64,000 bases of DNA, taken from Bacteroidales bacterium. GTDB taxonomy: Bacteria; Bacteroidota; Bacteroidia; Bacteroidales; UBA4417. Of this stretch, positions 27,680-37,074 are shown piece by piece. Each line of letters starts with the position of its first letter. Within the stretch, counting starts at the first letter, position 1. The stretch is from the NCBI GenBank assembly GCA_016707785.1, contig JADJGZ010000002.1, positions 301,590 through 365,589 of the forward strand. Direction: 5' to 3'. The notes under the pieces were generated by a model, which was not told the origin of the DNA, made no database searches, and saw only the letters and a program-made list of their open reading frames with translations. A program made the translations under genes and the position numbers.

Positions 27680-29287
27680 TTGTACCGTATTGAATCAAAA
27701 GTAAGGACTACTTCTGCTGAATTTAAAACAGGAGAAGCCGGTTTCCTGGATTTATTATCCAGGCATAAGTCATTGTATGATGGTGTGCTGAACTCTGTTC
27801 CGGAAGAAGCTATCAGAAAACACAAGGAACGGGGGAAATTATTGGCAAGGGAGAGGATTGATCTTCTCATTGATCCCAATACACCTTTTCTTGAATTATC
27901 TCCACTGGCAGCATATGGTATGTATAACAATGAATTTCCAAGTGCAGGTATTATTACCGGTATTGGTGTTATTCATGGCCGTGAAACGATCATTGTTGCT
28001 AATGATGCGACAGTAAAAGGGGGTACCTATATAGAGCAATCCATAAAGAAACATGTGAGGGCTCAGGAAATTGCCATGGAGAATCATTTACCCTGTGTTT
28101 ATATGGTGGATTCAGGAGGCGTGTTTCTACCTGAGCAAGCCCGGGTTTTTCCTGACAAGTATGATTTCGGACGATTTTTCTTCAACCAGGCAAGGATGTC
28201 TGCTCTTGGCATTCCTCAGATTGCAATTGTAATGGGTTCATGCACTGCAGGTGGAGCCTATGTTCCGGCGATGAGCGATGAAACGATTATTGTGCGCAAC
28301 CAGGGTACGATTTTTATTGGGGGCCCACCTCTTGTAAAAGCGGCTACAGGAGAGGAAGTAAGTGCAGAGGAACTCGGTGGAGCTGATGTTCACACCAGTA
28401 TCTCGGGAGTGGCCGACCACCTTGCAGAAAACGACCGCCATGCCTTACAGATCTGCAGGGACATTTTCCTGACTATGAAAAAGCCTGCAAGGCAAGTTCT
28501 TGATTTAGCTCCTGTGGAGGAACCCTTTTATGATCCAAGAGAGTTGTATGGTATTGCACCGGTTGATCTGCGAAAACCTGTTGATTCTCATGAGATCATT
28601 GCCAGGATTGTCGATGGAAGCAGGTTCCATGAATTTAAGGCCCGATATGCACCAACTTTGGTAACTGGTTTTGCCAGAATCATGGGTTTCCCTGTTGGGA
28701 TTATTGCAAATAACGGAGTCCTCTTTTCTGAGACGGCCCTTAAAGGTGCTCATTTTATTGAATTATGCACCAGTAGGAACGTCCCTATAATATTTCTACA
28801 GAATATCACTGGCTTTATAGTTGGGAAAGAGTATGAAAGAAGGGGTATTGCCCGTGATGGTGCAAAACTGGTGCATGCTGTTGCCAATGCAATGGTGCCC
28901 AAATTTACAGTAGTATTTGGGGGCTCATTTGGGGCGGGAAATTATGCAATGGCCGGACGTGCCTATGAACCCAGGCTATTATTTATGTGGCCGAATGCCA
29001 AGATAAGTGTGATGGGTGGCGAGCAGGCAGCTGGTGTACTCATTACGGTTAAGGAAGACCAACTGAAAGCAAAAGGAAAAATATTGTCGGAATCAGAGAA
29101 GGAAGCAATGAGGGCTAACATTCTGAAGAAGTATGAGGAAGAAGGATCAGCTTATTATAGCACTTCCCGACTATGGGATGATGGAATAATTGACCCCGTT
29201 GATACCAGGAAGATACTGGCAATGGGAATCTCTGCATCGCTAAACAAACTATGGGATGAAACAAAATTTGGTGTGTTCAGGATGTAA
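27680..29287 (+). CDS. mccB: Methylcrotonyl-CoA carboxylase, carboxyltransferase (beta) subunit
   Basis: With the biotin-carrying subunit (30805-32796) it carboxylates 3-methylcrotonyl-CoA in leucine breakdown. The 535 residues match the MccB length if translation starts at the TTG at 27680 (LYRIESKVRTTSAEF). There is no ATG at the expected place, so the start is either TTG or damaged by a sequencing error. Signature stretches are VANDATVKGGTYIEQSIKKH, VYMVDSGGVFLPEQ, GSCTAGGAYVPAM and the C-terminal VFGGSFGAGNYAMAGRAY. The closely related propionyl-CoA carboxylase beta subunit is an alternative, but the neighbours (hydratase, HMG-CoA lyase) favour methylcrotonyl-CoA. Confidence 0.88.
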   Translation: MYRIESKVRTTSAEFKTGEAGFLDLLSRHKSLYDGVLNSVPEEAIRKHKERGKLLARERIDLLIDPNTPFLELSPLAAYGMYNNEFPSAGIITGIGVIHGRETIIVANDATVKGGTYIEQSIKKHVRAQEIAMENHLPCVYMVDSGGVFLPEQARVFPDKYDFGRFFFNQARMSALGIPQIAIVMGSCTAGGAYVPAMSDETIIVRNQGTIFIGGPPLVKAATGEEVSAEELGGADVHTSISGVADHLAENDRHALQICRDIFLTMKKPARQVLDLAPVEEPFYDPRELYGIAPVDLRKPVDSHEIIARIVDGSRFHEFKARYAPTLVTGFARIMGFPVGIIANNGVLFSETALKGAHFIELCTSRNVPIIFLQNITGFIVGKEYERRGIARDGAKLVHAVANAMVPKFTVVFGGSFGAGNYAMAGRAYEPRLLFMWPNAKISVMGGEQAAGVLITVKEDQLKAKGKILSESEKEAMRANILKKYEEEGSAYYSTSRLWDDGIIDPVDTRKILAMGISASLNKLWDETKFGVFRM

Positions 29288-29351
29288 ATCTGAATACCCG
29301 GTTTTTGAAAGAATCTACCACTAATTGTGACTTAACCAGGATGGTATTTAA

Positions 29352-29735
29352 ATGCCATCATTCAGAATCATTACTAGTTTACAAGTTCTATTTCGTAAGA
29401 CTATGGTTAAAAACAGTTTCAGATGTAGCTTATCAACCGCGGTTTACACTAACCGTCAGGTCATTAATCACGGGAAATCTATTACCATTGTGATACATGA
29501 TATCAATGATGGAAACTGGAAGTTCTTTTCAAAGGAGGATAAGTCAAACCCAAATGAACAGGCGATCCTGGTTTCACTTCAGGAAATACTGATTATAGAT
29601 CCATCCGTTGGAGAAATTGCTCATCTTCCTGAAGGTAGTATTGCGACCAGGAGATATATAGGTGATGATTGGAAAGTAGTATCCAATAAGTTTCAATCCC
29701 GTGTTGTTGAACAACCCCGGGAAAAATCTGAATAA
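29352..29735 (+). CDS. Small protein of unknown function inside the leucine cluster
   Basis: It encodes 127 residues from the ATG at 29352, or 110 from an in-frame ATG at 29403. The first ~45 residues are basic and poorly structured. The rest (HDINDGNWKFFSKEDK, ILVSLQEILIIDPSVG, LPEGSIATRRYIGDDWKVVS) reads like a compact alpha/beta domain with a conserved-looking W, loosely reminiscent of DUF2185/Imm33-type domains from memory. No signal or membrane segment. It lies between mccB and the hydratase gene, 13 bases before the latter. I do not recognise its function. Confidence 0.55.
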   Translation: MPSFRIITSLQVLFRKTMVKNSFRCSLSTAVYTNRQVINHGKSITIVIHDINDGNWKFFSKEDKSNPNEQAILVSLQEILIIDPSVGEIAHLPEGSIATRRYIGDDWKVVSNKFQSRVVEQPREKSE

Positions 29736-29748
29736 TAATTTTACTGAA

Positions 29749-30552
29749 ATGAAACATTGCTCCACACTTTCACTTGTAATTGAAGATGATATAGCAACCA
29801 TTGCCCTGAATCGCCCTGATATCAGGAATGCATTCAATGAAGTTATGATCTCGGAAATTACTGATGCTTTCCGTGAAATTGAAAAAGTGGAATCCATCAG
29901 GGCTATTATTCTCAGAGGTGAAGGGAAATCATTTTGTGCAGGTGCTGATCTGAACTGGATGCGAAATGTTTCGAAATATACGTTTGAACAGAATTACGAA
30001 GAGAGTTATCGATTATCACAATGTTTTTATACCATCTATACTTCTCCTAAACCTACCATTGCGCTTGTACACGGAGCTGCAATCGGGGGAGCCAACGGAT
30101 TACTGGCTGCATGCGATATCGCCCTCTGTGATAACGAAACAGTTTTTTCGCTCAGTGAGGTAAAAATTGGAATTGTTCCGGCTTGCATTTCTCCATATGT
30201 GATAAAACGCGTTGGTGAGTATGGAGCAAGGGAACTTATGCTTACTGGCCGAAGAATCAATGGGCCGGAAGCAGAAAAATATAAACTTGTAAATAAGTCC
30301 TTGCCATCCTCTGAACTGGAGAGCTATTGCCGGAATATTACTGATTTGCTCAAATCCAGCGGCCCGAAAGCAATTGCACAATGCAAAAAACTGATCGATG
30401 AGGTAACCAATAATATAACATTGGATGAAGCATTGTCCTATACAGCCCATATGATTGCTGAAATCAGAGCCTCATCAGAAGGACAGGAAGGAATGGCCGC
30501 TTTTCTTGAAAAACGCCGCCCTAACTGGATCAACGAATCAGAAATCAATTAA
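29749..30552 (+). CDS. Enoyl-CoA hydratase, probable methylglutaconyl-CoA hydratase
   Basis: This is a crotonase-fold enzyme of 267 residues, starting at the ATG at 29749 (MKHCSTLSLVIEDD). SFCAGADLNWM (near residue 65) and HGAAIGGANGLLAACD (near 108) form the oxyanion hole. The SLSEVKIGIVPACISPYVIK stretch (near 137) holds the catalytic glutamate and resembles LiuC-type methylglutaconyl-CoA hydratases. In the leucine route it hydrates the product of methylcrotonyl-CoA carboxylase to HMG-CoA. Its position between the two carboxylase genes supports this. The exact substrate is inferred from context. Confidence 0.87.
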   Translation: MKHCSTLSLVIEDDIATIALNRPDIRNAFNEVMISEITDAFREIEKVESIRAIILRGEGKSFCAGADLNWMRNVSKYTFEQNYEESYRLSQCFYTIYTSPKPTIALVHGAAIGGANGLLAACDIALCDNETVFSLSEVKIGIVPACISPYVIKRVGEYGARELMLTGRRINGPEAEKYKLVNKSLPSSELESYCRNITDLLKSSGPKAIAQCKKLIDEVTNNITLDEALSYTAHMIAEIRASSEGQEGMAAFLEKRRPNWINESEIN

Positions 30553-30804
30553 TTTTCAAGTCATTTGTCAGGTATTCCGGGAATTAGTATCTTGGATTTG
30601 TTTTAGTTCCAGTACATTTCATGTTGTGAAAATCAATGTTGGAGTTGAAAACCCGGCAGAATAGAATGGGATGCTTTTCCAATATCTATTATACCGGGGA
30701 CTTTTTATCCACCAATTTGCAAATCCTGAAACGAAACAGGAACGTTTGAATTATAGCGTTCCACAGCAATAAAGCATGCTGTTTTAATGTAAATATCCTG
30801 TTTG

Positions 30805-32796
30805 ATGAAAATTACGAAGGTTCTTATTGCCAATCGCGGCGAAATTGCGGTTAGAATCATGAAAACAGCCAGAAGGCTGGGAATCAAGACTGTTGCTATA
30901 TATTCTGAAGTCGATATTGATAGCCGACATGTCGAAATGGCCGATGAAGCTTACTGTCTTGGACATTCAGCATTAGCTGATACATACCTTAATACTGCAA
31001 AAATTATTGCTGTCGCAAAGGATTCCTTTTGTGATGCCATCCATCCTGGCTATGGATTTCTTTCTGAAAACCCATCCTTTGTTACTGCCTGCCAGAATGC
31101 CGGACTTATTTTTATTGGTCCCGATAGCAATGTGATGCATGTAATGGGGAATAAGATTGAAGCCAGGAATTTTGCTGCCTCTATTGGGATTCCTATTACC
31201 TCGGGCCTCACAGGAACTCCTTCTTCGATCCTTGAACATGCTGATGAGATTGGCTTTCCTCTGCTTGTTAAAACTGCTGCCGAAGGAGGTGGAAAAGGGA
31301 TGCGAATTGTTCGTTCAAAAGAAAATCTTATAAAAGCATTAGAATCAACTTCCAGGGAAGCAGCCAATTATTTTGCAGATGGGACGGTATATGTAGAGAA
31401 ATTTGTCGAAAACCCTCGTCATATTGAGATTCAGCTTATCGGGGATCAGCATGGGAATGTGATTCATCTTTTTGAAAGGGAATGCTCTATACAGAGAAGG
31501 TATCAGAAAATTATTGAAGAAGCCCCCTCTCCAACTCTTAATCCTGCTGTGCGATCACAAATGGGAGATGCTGCTGTAGCCATTGGGAAAGCTATTGGAT
31601 ACCAGGGTGCCGGAACAATTGAGTTCCTGGTTGATGCCAGCTTGCAGTTTTATTTCCTTGAAATGAATACCAGGATTCAGGTGGAACATCCTGTAACTGA
31701 GATGACTACGGGAATTGATATCGTGGAGGAGCAAATAAGAATCGCTTCCGGTGAACCACTCAGGTTCAAACAGGAAGACCTTAAACAAAAGGGCCACGCC
31801 ATTGAATGTCGTATATATGCAGAAGACCCTGAAAATGGATTTCTTCCTTCTCCAGGAAAAATGAATCTTTACCATGAGCCATCTGGGGCTAATATCCGCG
31901 TTGATTCAGGAATAGCCGGTAAGCCCGTTATTCAATCTTTCTTTGACCCTATGATTTCCAAGCTGATTGTATTCGGTGAAGATCGGGAATCAGCAAGGCA
32001 TGGGATGATTGATGCATTGAATAATTATGTCATTCATGGTATCAAAAACAATATCTCCTTTCTTCATGCTATTCTTGAACATAAAGAATTTATTGACAAT
32101 CAGATTTCTACTAAATATTGCGATGAATATACTACCATCCTAATAGAAGAGATTAAGCAAAAGATGCTGGATGTTGATATCCGGATTCCCTTGTTTGCCG
32201 GATTAATAGGTAGTTTACAGAAAGCAGTACAAGCAGATTCTAATACCTGGGATAAGATCGGATATTGGAGAATTTTTATGCATCTAAGCCTTCAGATTGG
32301 AACGGTTATCCATAAATTAATAATCAGGGAGTTCTCAAGGCATCAATTAAAACTAATATGGAATAGCGAGGAAACTGTTGTTGATTATCATTGCTTTCCT
32401 GATGGTAAAACAGAACTTATCGTTGGAAACCAGCATCATCTTACATGGTTGTCGCAACCAGAGCCTGGAAAAATCCTGGTAAATTCTTCCGGCATTACAT
32501 TTGAGGTAACCAGGTTGGACCTACTGCCTCCTCAGCCTGAATTTTCCGGTTCAGAAGGAATGGGAGCATCAAATCTTGAGAATATTATTTCTCCCATGCC
32601 AGGGAAGGTAATAAAGATTTGTGTTACAGAAGGCCAGGCCGTTACTAAAGGAGACCTGCTGCTTGTAGTAGAAGCTATGAAGATGGAAAACAACATTGTT
32701 TGTCCAGGTGAAGGGATAGTGGATCGCATTAATGTGTCAGTAGGAGAGCTCGTCGATGGGAATACGAAACTCATACATGTGAAGGAAAACGAGTAA
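30805..32796 (+). CDS. mccA: Methylcrotonyl-CoA carboxylase, biotin carboxylase/BCCP (alpha) subunit
   Basis: The 663-residue protein begins at the ATG at 30805. It has a biotin carboxylase N-half (VLIANRGEIAVRIM, ATP-grasp AAEGGGKGMRIV near residue 165, EMNTRIQVEHPVTE near 288). A less conserved middle domain follows. The C-terminal biotinyl domain carries EAMKMENNI (biotin lysine near residue 628). It carboxylates biotin with ATP and bicarbonate and delivers the carboxyl group to MccB. Family length and domain order are complete. A 250-base gap separates it from the hydratase gene. Confidence 0.93.
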   Translation: MKITKVLIANRGEIAVRIMKTARRLGIKTVAIYSEVDIDSRHVEMADEAYCLGHSALADTYLNTAKIIAVAKDSFCDAIHPGYGFLSENPSFVTACQNAGLIFIGPDSNVMHVMGNKIEARNFAASIGIPITSGLTGTPSSILEHADEIGFPLLVKTAAEGGGKGMRIVRSKENLIKALESTSREAANYFADGTVYVEKFVENPRHIEIQLIGDQHGNVIHLFERECSIQRRYQKIIEEAPSPTLNPAVRSQMGDAAVAIGKAIGYQGAGTIEFLVDASLQFYFLEMNTRIQVEHPVTEMTTGIDIVEEQIRIASGEPLRFKQEDLKQKGHAIECRIYAEDPENGFLPSPGKMNLYHEPSGANIRVDSGIAGKPVIQSFFDPMISKLIVFGEDRESARHGMIDALNNYVIHGIKNNISFLHAILEHKEFIDNQISTKYCDEYTTILIEEIKQKMLDVDIRIPLFAGLIGSLQKAVQADSNTWDKIGYWRIFMHLSLQIGTVIHKLIIREFSRHQLKLIWNSEETVVDYHCFPDGKTELIVGNQHHLTWLSQPEPGKILVNSSGITFEVTRLDLLPPQPEFSGSEGMGASNLENIISPMPGKVIKICVTEGQAVTKGDLLLVVEAMKMENNIVCPGEGIVDRINVSVGELVDGNTKLIHVKENE

Positions 32797-33081
32797 TAGG
32801 CTTTCATTTGGAGAGATAATGAAAGTGCTTTATGTTTTCTCAATCAGGAAGTATATCATTTCTCAGACAGATTTCACTTGTAATCAAAACAGGAATTTAA
32901 TTGTTTATTGATATTAGGAATAACAGTATAAAAACCAGAACAATCTGATTGTGAATCAGATAATTACTGCCAGCAAAGCTTTTGCATCTTATCGGGGGTA
33001 GATTCCGGGCAAGGATGAAAAGGGCTTATGCTTTTTATTATTTTAGCCTGTAACAAATACATTATTTGATCTTTACGCACT

Positions 33082-34227
33082 ATGGACTATCAGCTTACAG
33101 AAGAACAATCATTAATCCGGCAAACCGTAAGGGATTTTGCAGAACGTGAAATCCGGCCTGTTGCTAAAGAACTGGATGAATCAGCCCGGTTTTCTCCTGA
33201 ACTCACCAGGAAAATGGGGGAGTTGGGATTATTCGGGATTTCAGTTCCTGTTGAATATGGTGGACATGGAATGGATACTCTCTCATATATTATTGCTGTT
33301 GAGGAGCTTGCCAGGGTTGATGGTTCACAGGCAGCAACCATTGCAGCACATAATTCACTTGGAATTGGACCGCTGTACTACTATGGAACAGAAGAACAAA
33401 AGCATAAATATTTGCCCGCTTTATGCACAGGTGAAGCTCTGTGGGCGTTCGGCCTAACAGAACCAGATGCTGGATCCGATTCCAGGGGAACGCGAACAAA
33501 TGCCTATCTGGATAATGGAAATTGGGTGGTAAATGGTTCTAAAATCTTTATTACCAATGGTTCTGCAGAGATTTCAATTGGAGCAACAGTTCAGGCTGTT
33601 ACCGGGGAAGTTGATGGGAAAAAGCAATTCTCTACAATCATCGTTGAGAAAGGGACTCCTGGTTTTACACGCAGAACTATGCATGGTAAAATGATGTGGC
33701 GGGCCAGTGACACAGCAGAATTGTTTTTCGATGACTGTAAAGTCCCAGAAGCGAACCTGTTGGGGAAAATTGGTGAAGGATCAAAAATAATGCTTTCCAC
33801 CCTTGACAATGGGCGCCTTTCAATTGCCGCCATGGGACTGGGTTGCGCACAAGGTGCCTTTGAACTTGCATTAAATTATGCCAAAGAACGCAAACAGTTT
33901 GGACAGCCAATATCAAAATTCCAGGCTATCGCATTCAAACTGGCCGATATGGCTACGAAAATTGAATTAGCCCGGAACCTGCTCTATAAAGCCTGTTGGT
34001 TAAAGGATAACCACCTTCCTTTTGCTAAAGAAGCCGCTATGTCGAAATTGTATTGCTCAGAAATCGCTAAAGAAGTTGCTGATGAAGCAGTTCAAATTCA
34101 TGGGGGATATGGATTGATGAAAGATTATGATGTTGAGAGGTTTTATCGTGACCAAAGGTTGCTTCAAATCGGTGAAGGGACCTCTGAAATACAAAGAATG
34201 GTGATTTCCAGGTACATAGGGTGTTGA
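33082..34227 (+). CDS. Acyl-CoA dehydrogenase, short-chain type
   Basis: This FAD enzyme of 381 residues forms the 2,3-double bond in acyl-CoA and passes electrons to ETF. Signatures are WAFGLTEPDAGSDSRG (near residue 120) and QIHGGYGLMKDYDVERFYRD (near 340). In the cluster one expects isovaleryl-CoA dehydrogenase. However, the catalytic glutamate sits in IGEGTSEIQRM (the MCAD/SCAD position, near residue 366), and the position where isovaleryl-CoA dehydrogenase keeps its base reads LDNGRLSIA. The residue pattern therefore fits a butyryl-, 2-methylacyl- or broad short-chain enzyme. Substrate is open. Confidence 0.92.
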   Translation: MDYQLTEEQSLIRQTVRDFAEREIRPVAKELDESARFSPELTRKMGELGLFGISVPVEYGGHGMDTLSYIIAVEELARVDGSQAATIAAHNSLGIGPLYYYGTEEQKHKYLPALCTGEALWAFGLTEPDAGSDSRGTRTNAYLDNGNWVVNGSKIFITNGSAEISIGATVQAVTGEVDGKKQFSTIIVEKGTPGFTRRTMHGKMMWRASDTAELFFDDCKVPEANLLGKIGEGSKIMLSTLDNGRLSIAAMGLGCAQGAFELALNYAKERKQFGQPISKFQAIAFKLADMATKIELARNLLYKACWLKDNHLPFAKEAAMSKLYCSEIAKEVADEAVQIHGGYGLMKDYDVERFYRDQRLLQIGEGTSEIQRMVISRYIGC

Positions 34228-34599
34228 TGGAATGTCTGATGTCTAATGTCGGATGTTTGATGTCGGATGTTAGGATGTGGGATGTCGGATGTTTGATGTC
34301 GGATGTTTGATTTGGGACCTGCCCGACTGAAATCTTAATCGTTTTGGATTAATATTGCCTCAGTCAGGCGGGTTAATTTCAGATGTCAATGTTAATGTCT
34401 GAAACAATTTTAAACCAGCAATATTCCTCCTGTTAAGCGGATTTTGGATTTTAGAGCTTGAAACTTGGTCCGCCAGCTGGCGGATGGATTTTGCATTTCT
34501 CCGCAGGCGAGCTTTGTCTTGGATTTCCGCTTCTGATGTTCCGAAGGGATGCCTTTAGCACGTCTTAATAATCACCTCTCCTTTGCCAAAACTAATCAT
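34228..34599. repeat. Intergenic block of degenerate short repeats and a 16-bp palindrome
   Basis: Positions ~34228-34316 are a degenerate tandem repeat of a 10-14 base unit (GGATGTCGGATGTTTGATGT and variants). An imperfect inverted repeat (CCCGACTGA ... TCAGTCAGGCGGG) spans ~34321-34373. A perfect palindrome TCCGCCAGCTGGCGGA lies at 34469-34484, with a near copy at 38161. Related words occur in other intergenic gaps of this window (36198, 42415, 59150). There is no coding evidence. Confidence 0.75.
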
Positions 34600-35454
34600 A
34601 TGGAAAGCATTCATATTACTGAAACACCAAGGGATGCGATGCAAGGTTGGGAGACAATCATTTCAACGCGTGATAAGCTGGAGTATATAAATATGCTCTT
34701 AACAGCAGGTTTTCACACTGTAGATGTGGGTAGCCTTGTATCTCGCCGTGCTGTTCCACAAATGGCAGATACCCGGGAAGTTATATCAAATCTGAACCCA
34801 GGTCATACCAATACACAGCTCATGGTGGTTGTTGGGAATCATAGAGGTGGCAGTGAAGCCTGCACCTTTGAGAGGATTCATCTTATTGGTTTCCCATATT
34901 CAACTTCCCCCACTTTTTTAAAGAGAAACATCAATTCAAGTCCGGAACAAGCATGGGATGAACTAAATATAATTCATCAAATGGCAAAGGATTCGGGTAA
35001 GAAAATAAGGGTATATGTTTCCATGGCATTTGGAAATCCATATGGCGATCCATGGAGTGAAGAGCAAGTGGTAGTGGAGGTGGAAAGACTCGGGAAAGCT
35101 GGATTTAACGACATAGTTTTCTCCGATATAACTGGTGTGGCTACAGTGGAAGTCATAAGCCGGCTCTGTTCAAAATTAATCAAAGAATTTGAGCAACTCA
35201 CCCTGGGAATTCATCTTCATGTCGGACAGATGGACTGGGAAATTAAGGTAGAAGCGGCCTGGCAAGCTGGATTCCGATGGTTCGAAGGTGCCATTGGGGG
35301 GCATGGTGGTTGTCCGATGACCGGATATGAGCTTTTGGCAAACCTGGATACCCTGAATTTATTAGATTGGTGCAACCGAAAAGGAATCAATCATGGAGTT
35401 GATCCTGGTATATTAAACGAAAGTAAGATCTTCTCTGACAAAATATTTCGTTAA
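34600..35454 (+). CDS. Hydroxymethylglutaryl-CoA lyase
   Basis: This TIM-barrel lyase splits HMG-CoA into acetoacetate and acetyl-CoA, the last step of leucine degradation. It has 284 residues from the ATG at 34600 (MESIHITETPRDAMQGW), chosen because upstream sequence is repeat-derived. The metal and substrate residues are in TPRDAMQG (near residue 10) and GIHLHVGQMDW (near 206). The loop GGHGGCPMTG (near 237) contains the catalytic cysteine of the HMG-CoA lyase family. The CoA-transferase genes follow 50 bases later, consistent with acetoacetate activation. Confidence 0.9.
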   Translation: MESIHITETPRDAMQGWETIISTRDKLEYINMLLTAGFHTVDVGSLVSRRAVPQMADTREVISNLNPGHTNTQLMVVVGNHRGGSEACTFERIHLIGFPYSTSPTFLKRNINSSPEQAWDELNIIHQMAKDSGKKIRVYVSMAFGNPYGDPWSEEQVVVEVERLGKAGFNDIVFSDITGVATVEVISRLCSKLIKEFEQLTLGIHLHVGQMDWEIKVEAAWQAGFRWFEGAIGGHGGCPMTGYELLANLDTLNLLDWCNRKGINHGVDPGILNESKIFSDKIFR

Positions 35455-35504
35455 ATGATCAGAGTAATGGTATTTTTAATATTTTCATATGCAAATTCCG
35501 GAAT

Positions 35505-36197
35505 ATGAATAAAGTGGTAAATGGCGCAATTGAAGCGATCAAGGGTATATCCGATGGGATGACGTTGATGGTAGGTGGATTCGGTTTATGTGGAATCCCT
35601 GAAAACTGTATAACAGCGTTGGCTGCCAGTGGCATCAAAGGTTTGACTTGTATATCCAACAATGCAGGCGTTGATGATTTTGGTTTGGGCTTATTATTGA
35701 AGAATCACCAGATTCATAAGATGATATCCTCCTATGTTGGTGAGAATGCTGAATTTGAGCGTCAACTGCTCAGTGGAGAATTGGAAGTAGAACTCATTCC
35801 ACAAGGAACCCTGGCCGAACGTTGTCGTGCGGGTGGTTCAGGAATTCCGGCATTTTTCGTACCTGCCGGCTATGGAACTGAAGTAGCTGAAGGGAAAGAG
35901 ATCAGAGAATTTAACGGGAAACCACATTTATTGGAACTTGCCCTAAATGCTGATTTTGCAATTGTCAAAGCATGGAGAGGTGACACCCATGGAAACCTTG
36001 TCTACCGGAATACGGCCAATAATTTTAACCAATCAATGGCAATGGCTGGAAAAATTACCATTGCTGAGGTTGAAGAACTGGTGCCCGCCGGGACTCTTGA
36101 CCCCAATTATATTCATACCCCGGGAATATTTGTCCAAAGGATTTTCCAGGGAAGGGGATATGAAAAGCGTATTGAAAGAAAAACCGTTAGAGAATAA
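35505..36197 (+). CDS. 3-oxoacid (acetoacetate) CoA-transferase subunit A
   Basis: The 230-residue class I CoA transferase alpha subunit has the family start (MNKVVNGAIEAIKGISDGMTLMVGGFGLCGIPENCI) and the middle stretch SYVGENAEFERQL. It pairs with the beta subunit (36284-36937) to move CoA between succinyl-CoA or acetyl-CoA and acetoacetate, so the product of HMG-CoA lyase can enter acetyl-CoA metabolism. An 86-base repeat-rich gap separates it from the beta subunit. Confidence 0.92.
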   Translation: MNKVVNGAIEAIKGISDGMTLMVGGFGLCGIPENCITALAASGIKGLTCISNNAGVDDFGLGLLLKNHQIHKMISSYVGENAEFERQLLSGELEVELIPQGTLAERCRAGGSGIPAFFVPAGYGTEVAEGKEIREFNGKPHLLELALNADFAIVKAWRGDTHGNLVYRNTANNFNQSMAMAGKITIAEVEELVPAGTLDPNYIHTPGIFVQRIFQGRGYEKRIERKTVRE

Positions 36198-36283
36198 TTT
36201 CGGATTTCGGATTGTTGATTTCGGATTTATTCTGCCAATCTTCAGTCCGCAATCTGCAATCCGCAATCAAAAATCCCCCTATA
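36198..36283. repeat. Short interspersed repeat between CoA-transferase subunit genes
   Basis: The gap is built of repeated words: ATTTCGGATT twice, then CCGCAATCTGCAATCCGCAATC. The same words occur at 59150-59400. It interrupts an otherwise tight A/B gene pair. Confidence 0.6.
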
Positions 36284-36937
36284 ATGCCACTCACAAAAGA
36301 ACAAATCGCACAACGTATTGCCCGGGAACTTAAGGATGGATATTATGTGAACCTTGGTATAGGAATTCCTACCCTGGTTGCTAATTACATACCGGAAGGG
36401 ATGCAGGTTACCTTGCAATCAGAAAATGGAATCCTGGGGATGGGACCGTTTCCATTCGCAGAAGAGGTGGATGCAGATCTAATTAATGCAGGGAAACAAA
36501 CGGTAACGGTTGTTGAAGGTGCCAGTTTTTTTGACTCTTCTCTCAGCTTTGCAATGATCCGGGGCGGACATGTAGATCTTACTGTGCTTGGAGCATTTGA
36601 GGTTTCTGAGAAAGGTGATATAGCCTCCTGGAAAATTCCCGGGAAAATGGTGAAGGGAATGGGCGGAGCAATGGATCTTGTTGCTTCTGCAAAGAATATT
36701 ATTGTTGCTATGCAGCATACCAGCAAAGAAGGGTCCAAGCTTTTACCCAAATGCTCCTTGCCTCTCACAGGGGTAAATTGTGTAAAAAAGATTGTGACCG
36801 ATATGGCTGTTATCGAGGTAACTGGTGACGGTTTCAGATTGTTGGAACGTGCGCCGGGAGTTACTGTTGAAGAAATACGTTCAGCCACAGCAGGCCGGTT
36901 GATCATTGAAGGAGAAATACCTGAAATGCAGTTTTAG
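36284..36937 (+). CDS. 3-oxoacid (acetoacetate) CoA-transferase subunit B
   Basis: The 217-residue beta subunit begins at the ATG at 36284 (MPLTKEQIAQRIARELKDG); longer upstream frames translate the repeat. The catalytic glutamate is in LQSENGILGMGPFP (near residue 51). VNLGIGIPTLVANYIP and GGHVDLTVLGAFEVSEKGD are typical of ScoB/AtoA-type subunits. It works with subunit A just upstream. The gene ends 137 bases before the HMG-CoA-lyase-like paralogue. Confidence 0.93.
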   Translation: MPLTKEQIAQRIARELKDGYYVNLGIGIPTLVANYIPEGMQVTLQSENGILGMGPFPFAEEVDADLINAGKQTVTVVEGASFFDSSLSFAMIRGGHVDLTVLGAFEVSEKGDIASWKIPGKMVKGMGGAMDLVASAKNIIVAMQHTSKEGSKLLPKCSLPLTGVNCVKKIVTDMAVIEVTGDGFRLLERAPGVTVEEIRSATAGRLIIEGEIPEMQF

Positions 36938-37074
36938 CCATTGACTTTAAATAAGAACTGATTCTAACAGCATAAATGAAAACTAACTTTACTGTACCAT
37001 ATTTGTTCTGAAAAGAAACAAATTTGGTCGTAAACGTTTATAATTGAAAGGATTCCATAAAAAATTAACGTCCT

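Noticed and set aside
34228..34320. Possible CRISPR or tandem array
   Set aside because: Units are degenerate 10-14 base words with no spacers and no constant repeat, and no cas genes are nearby.
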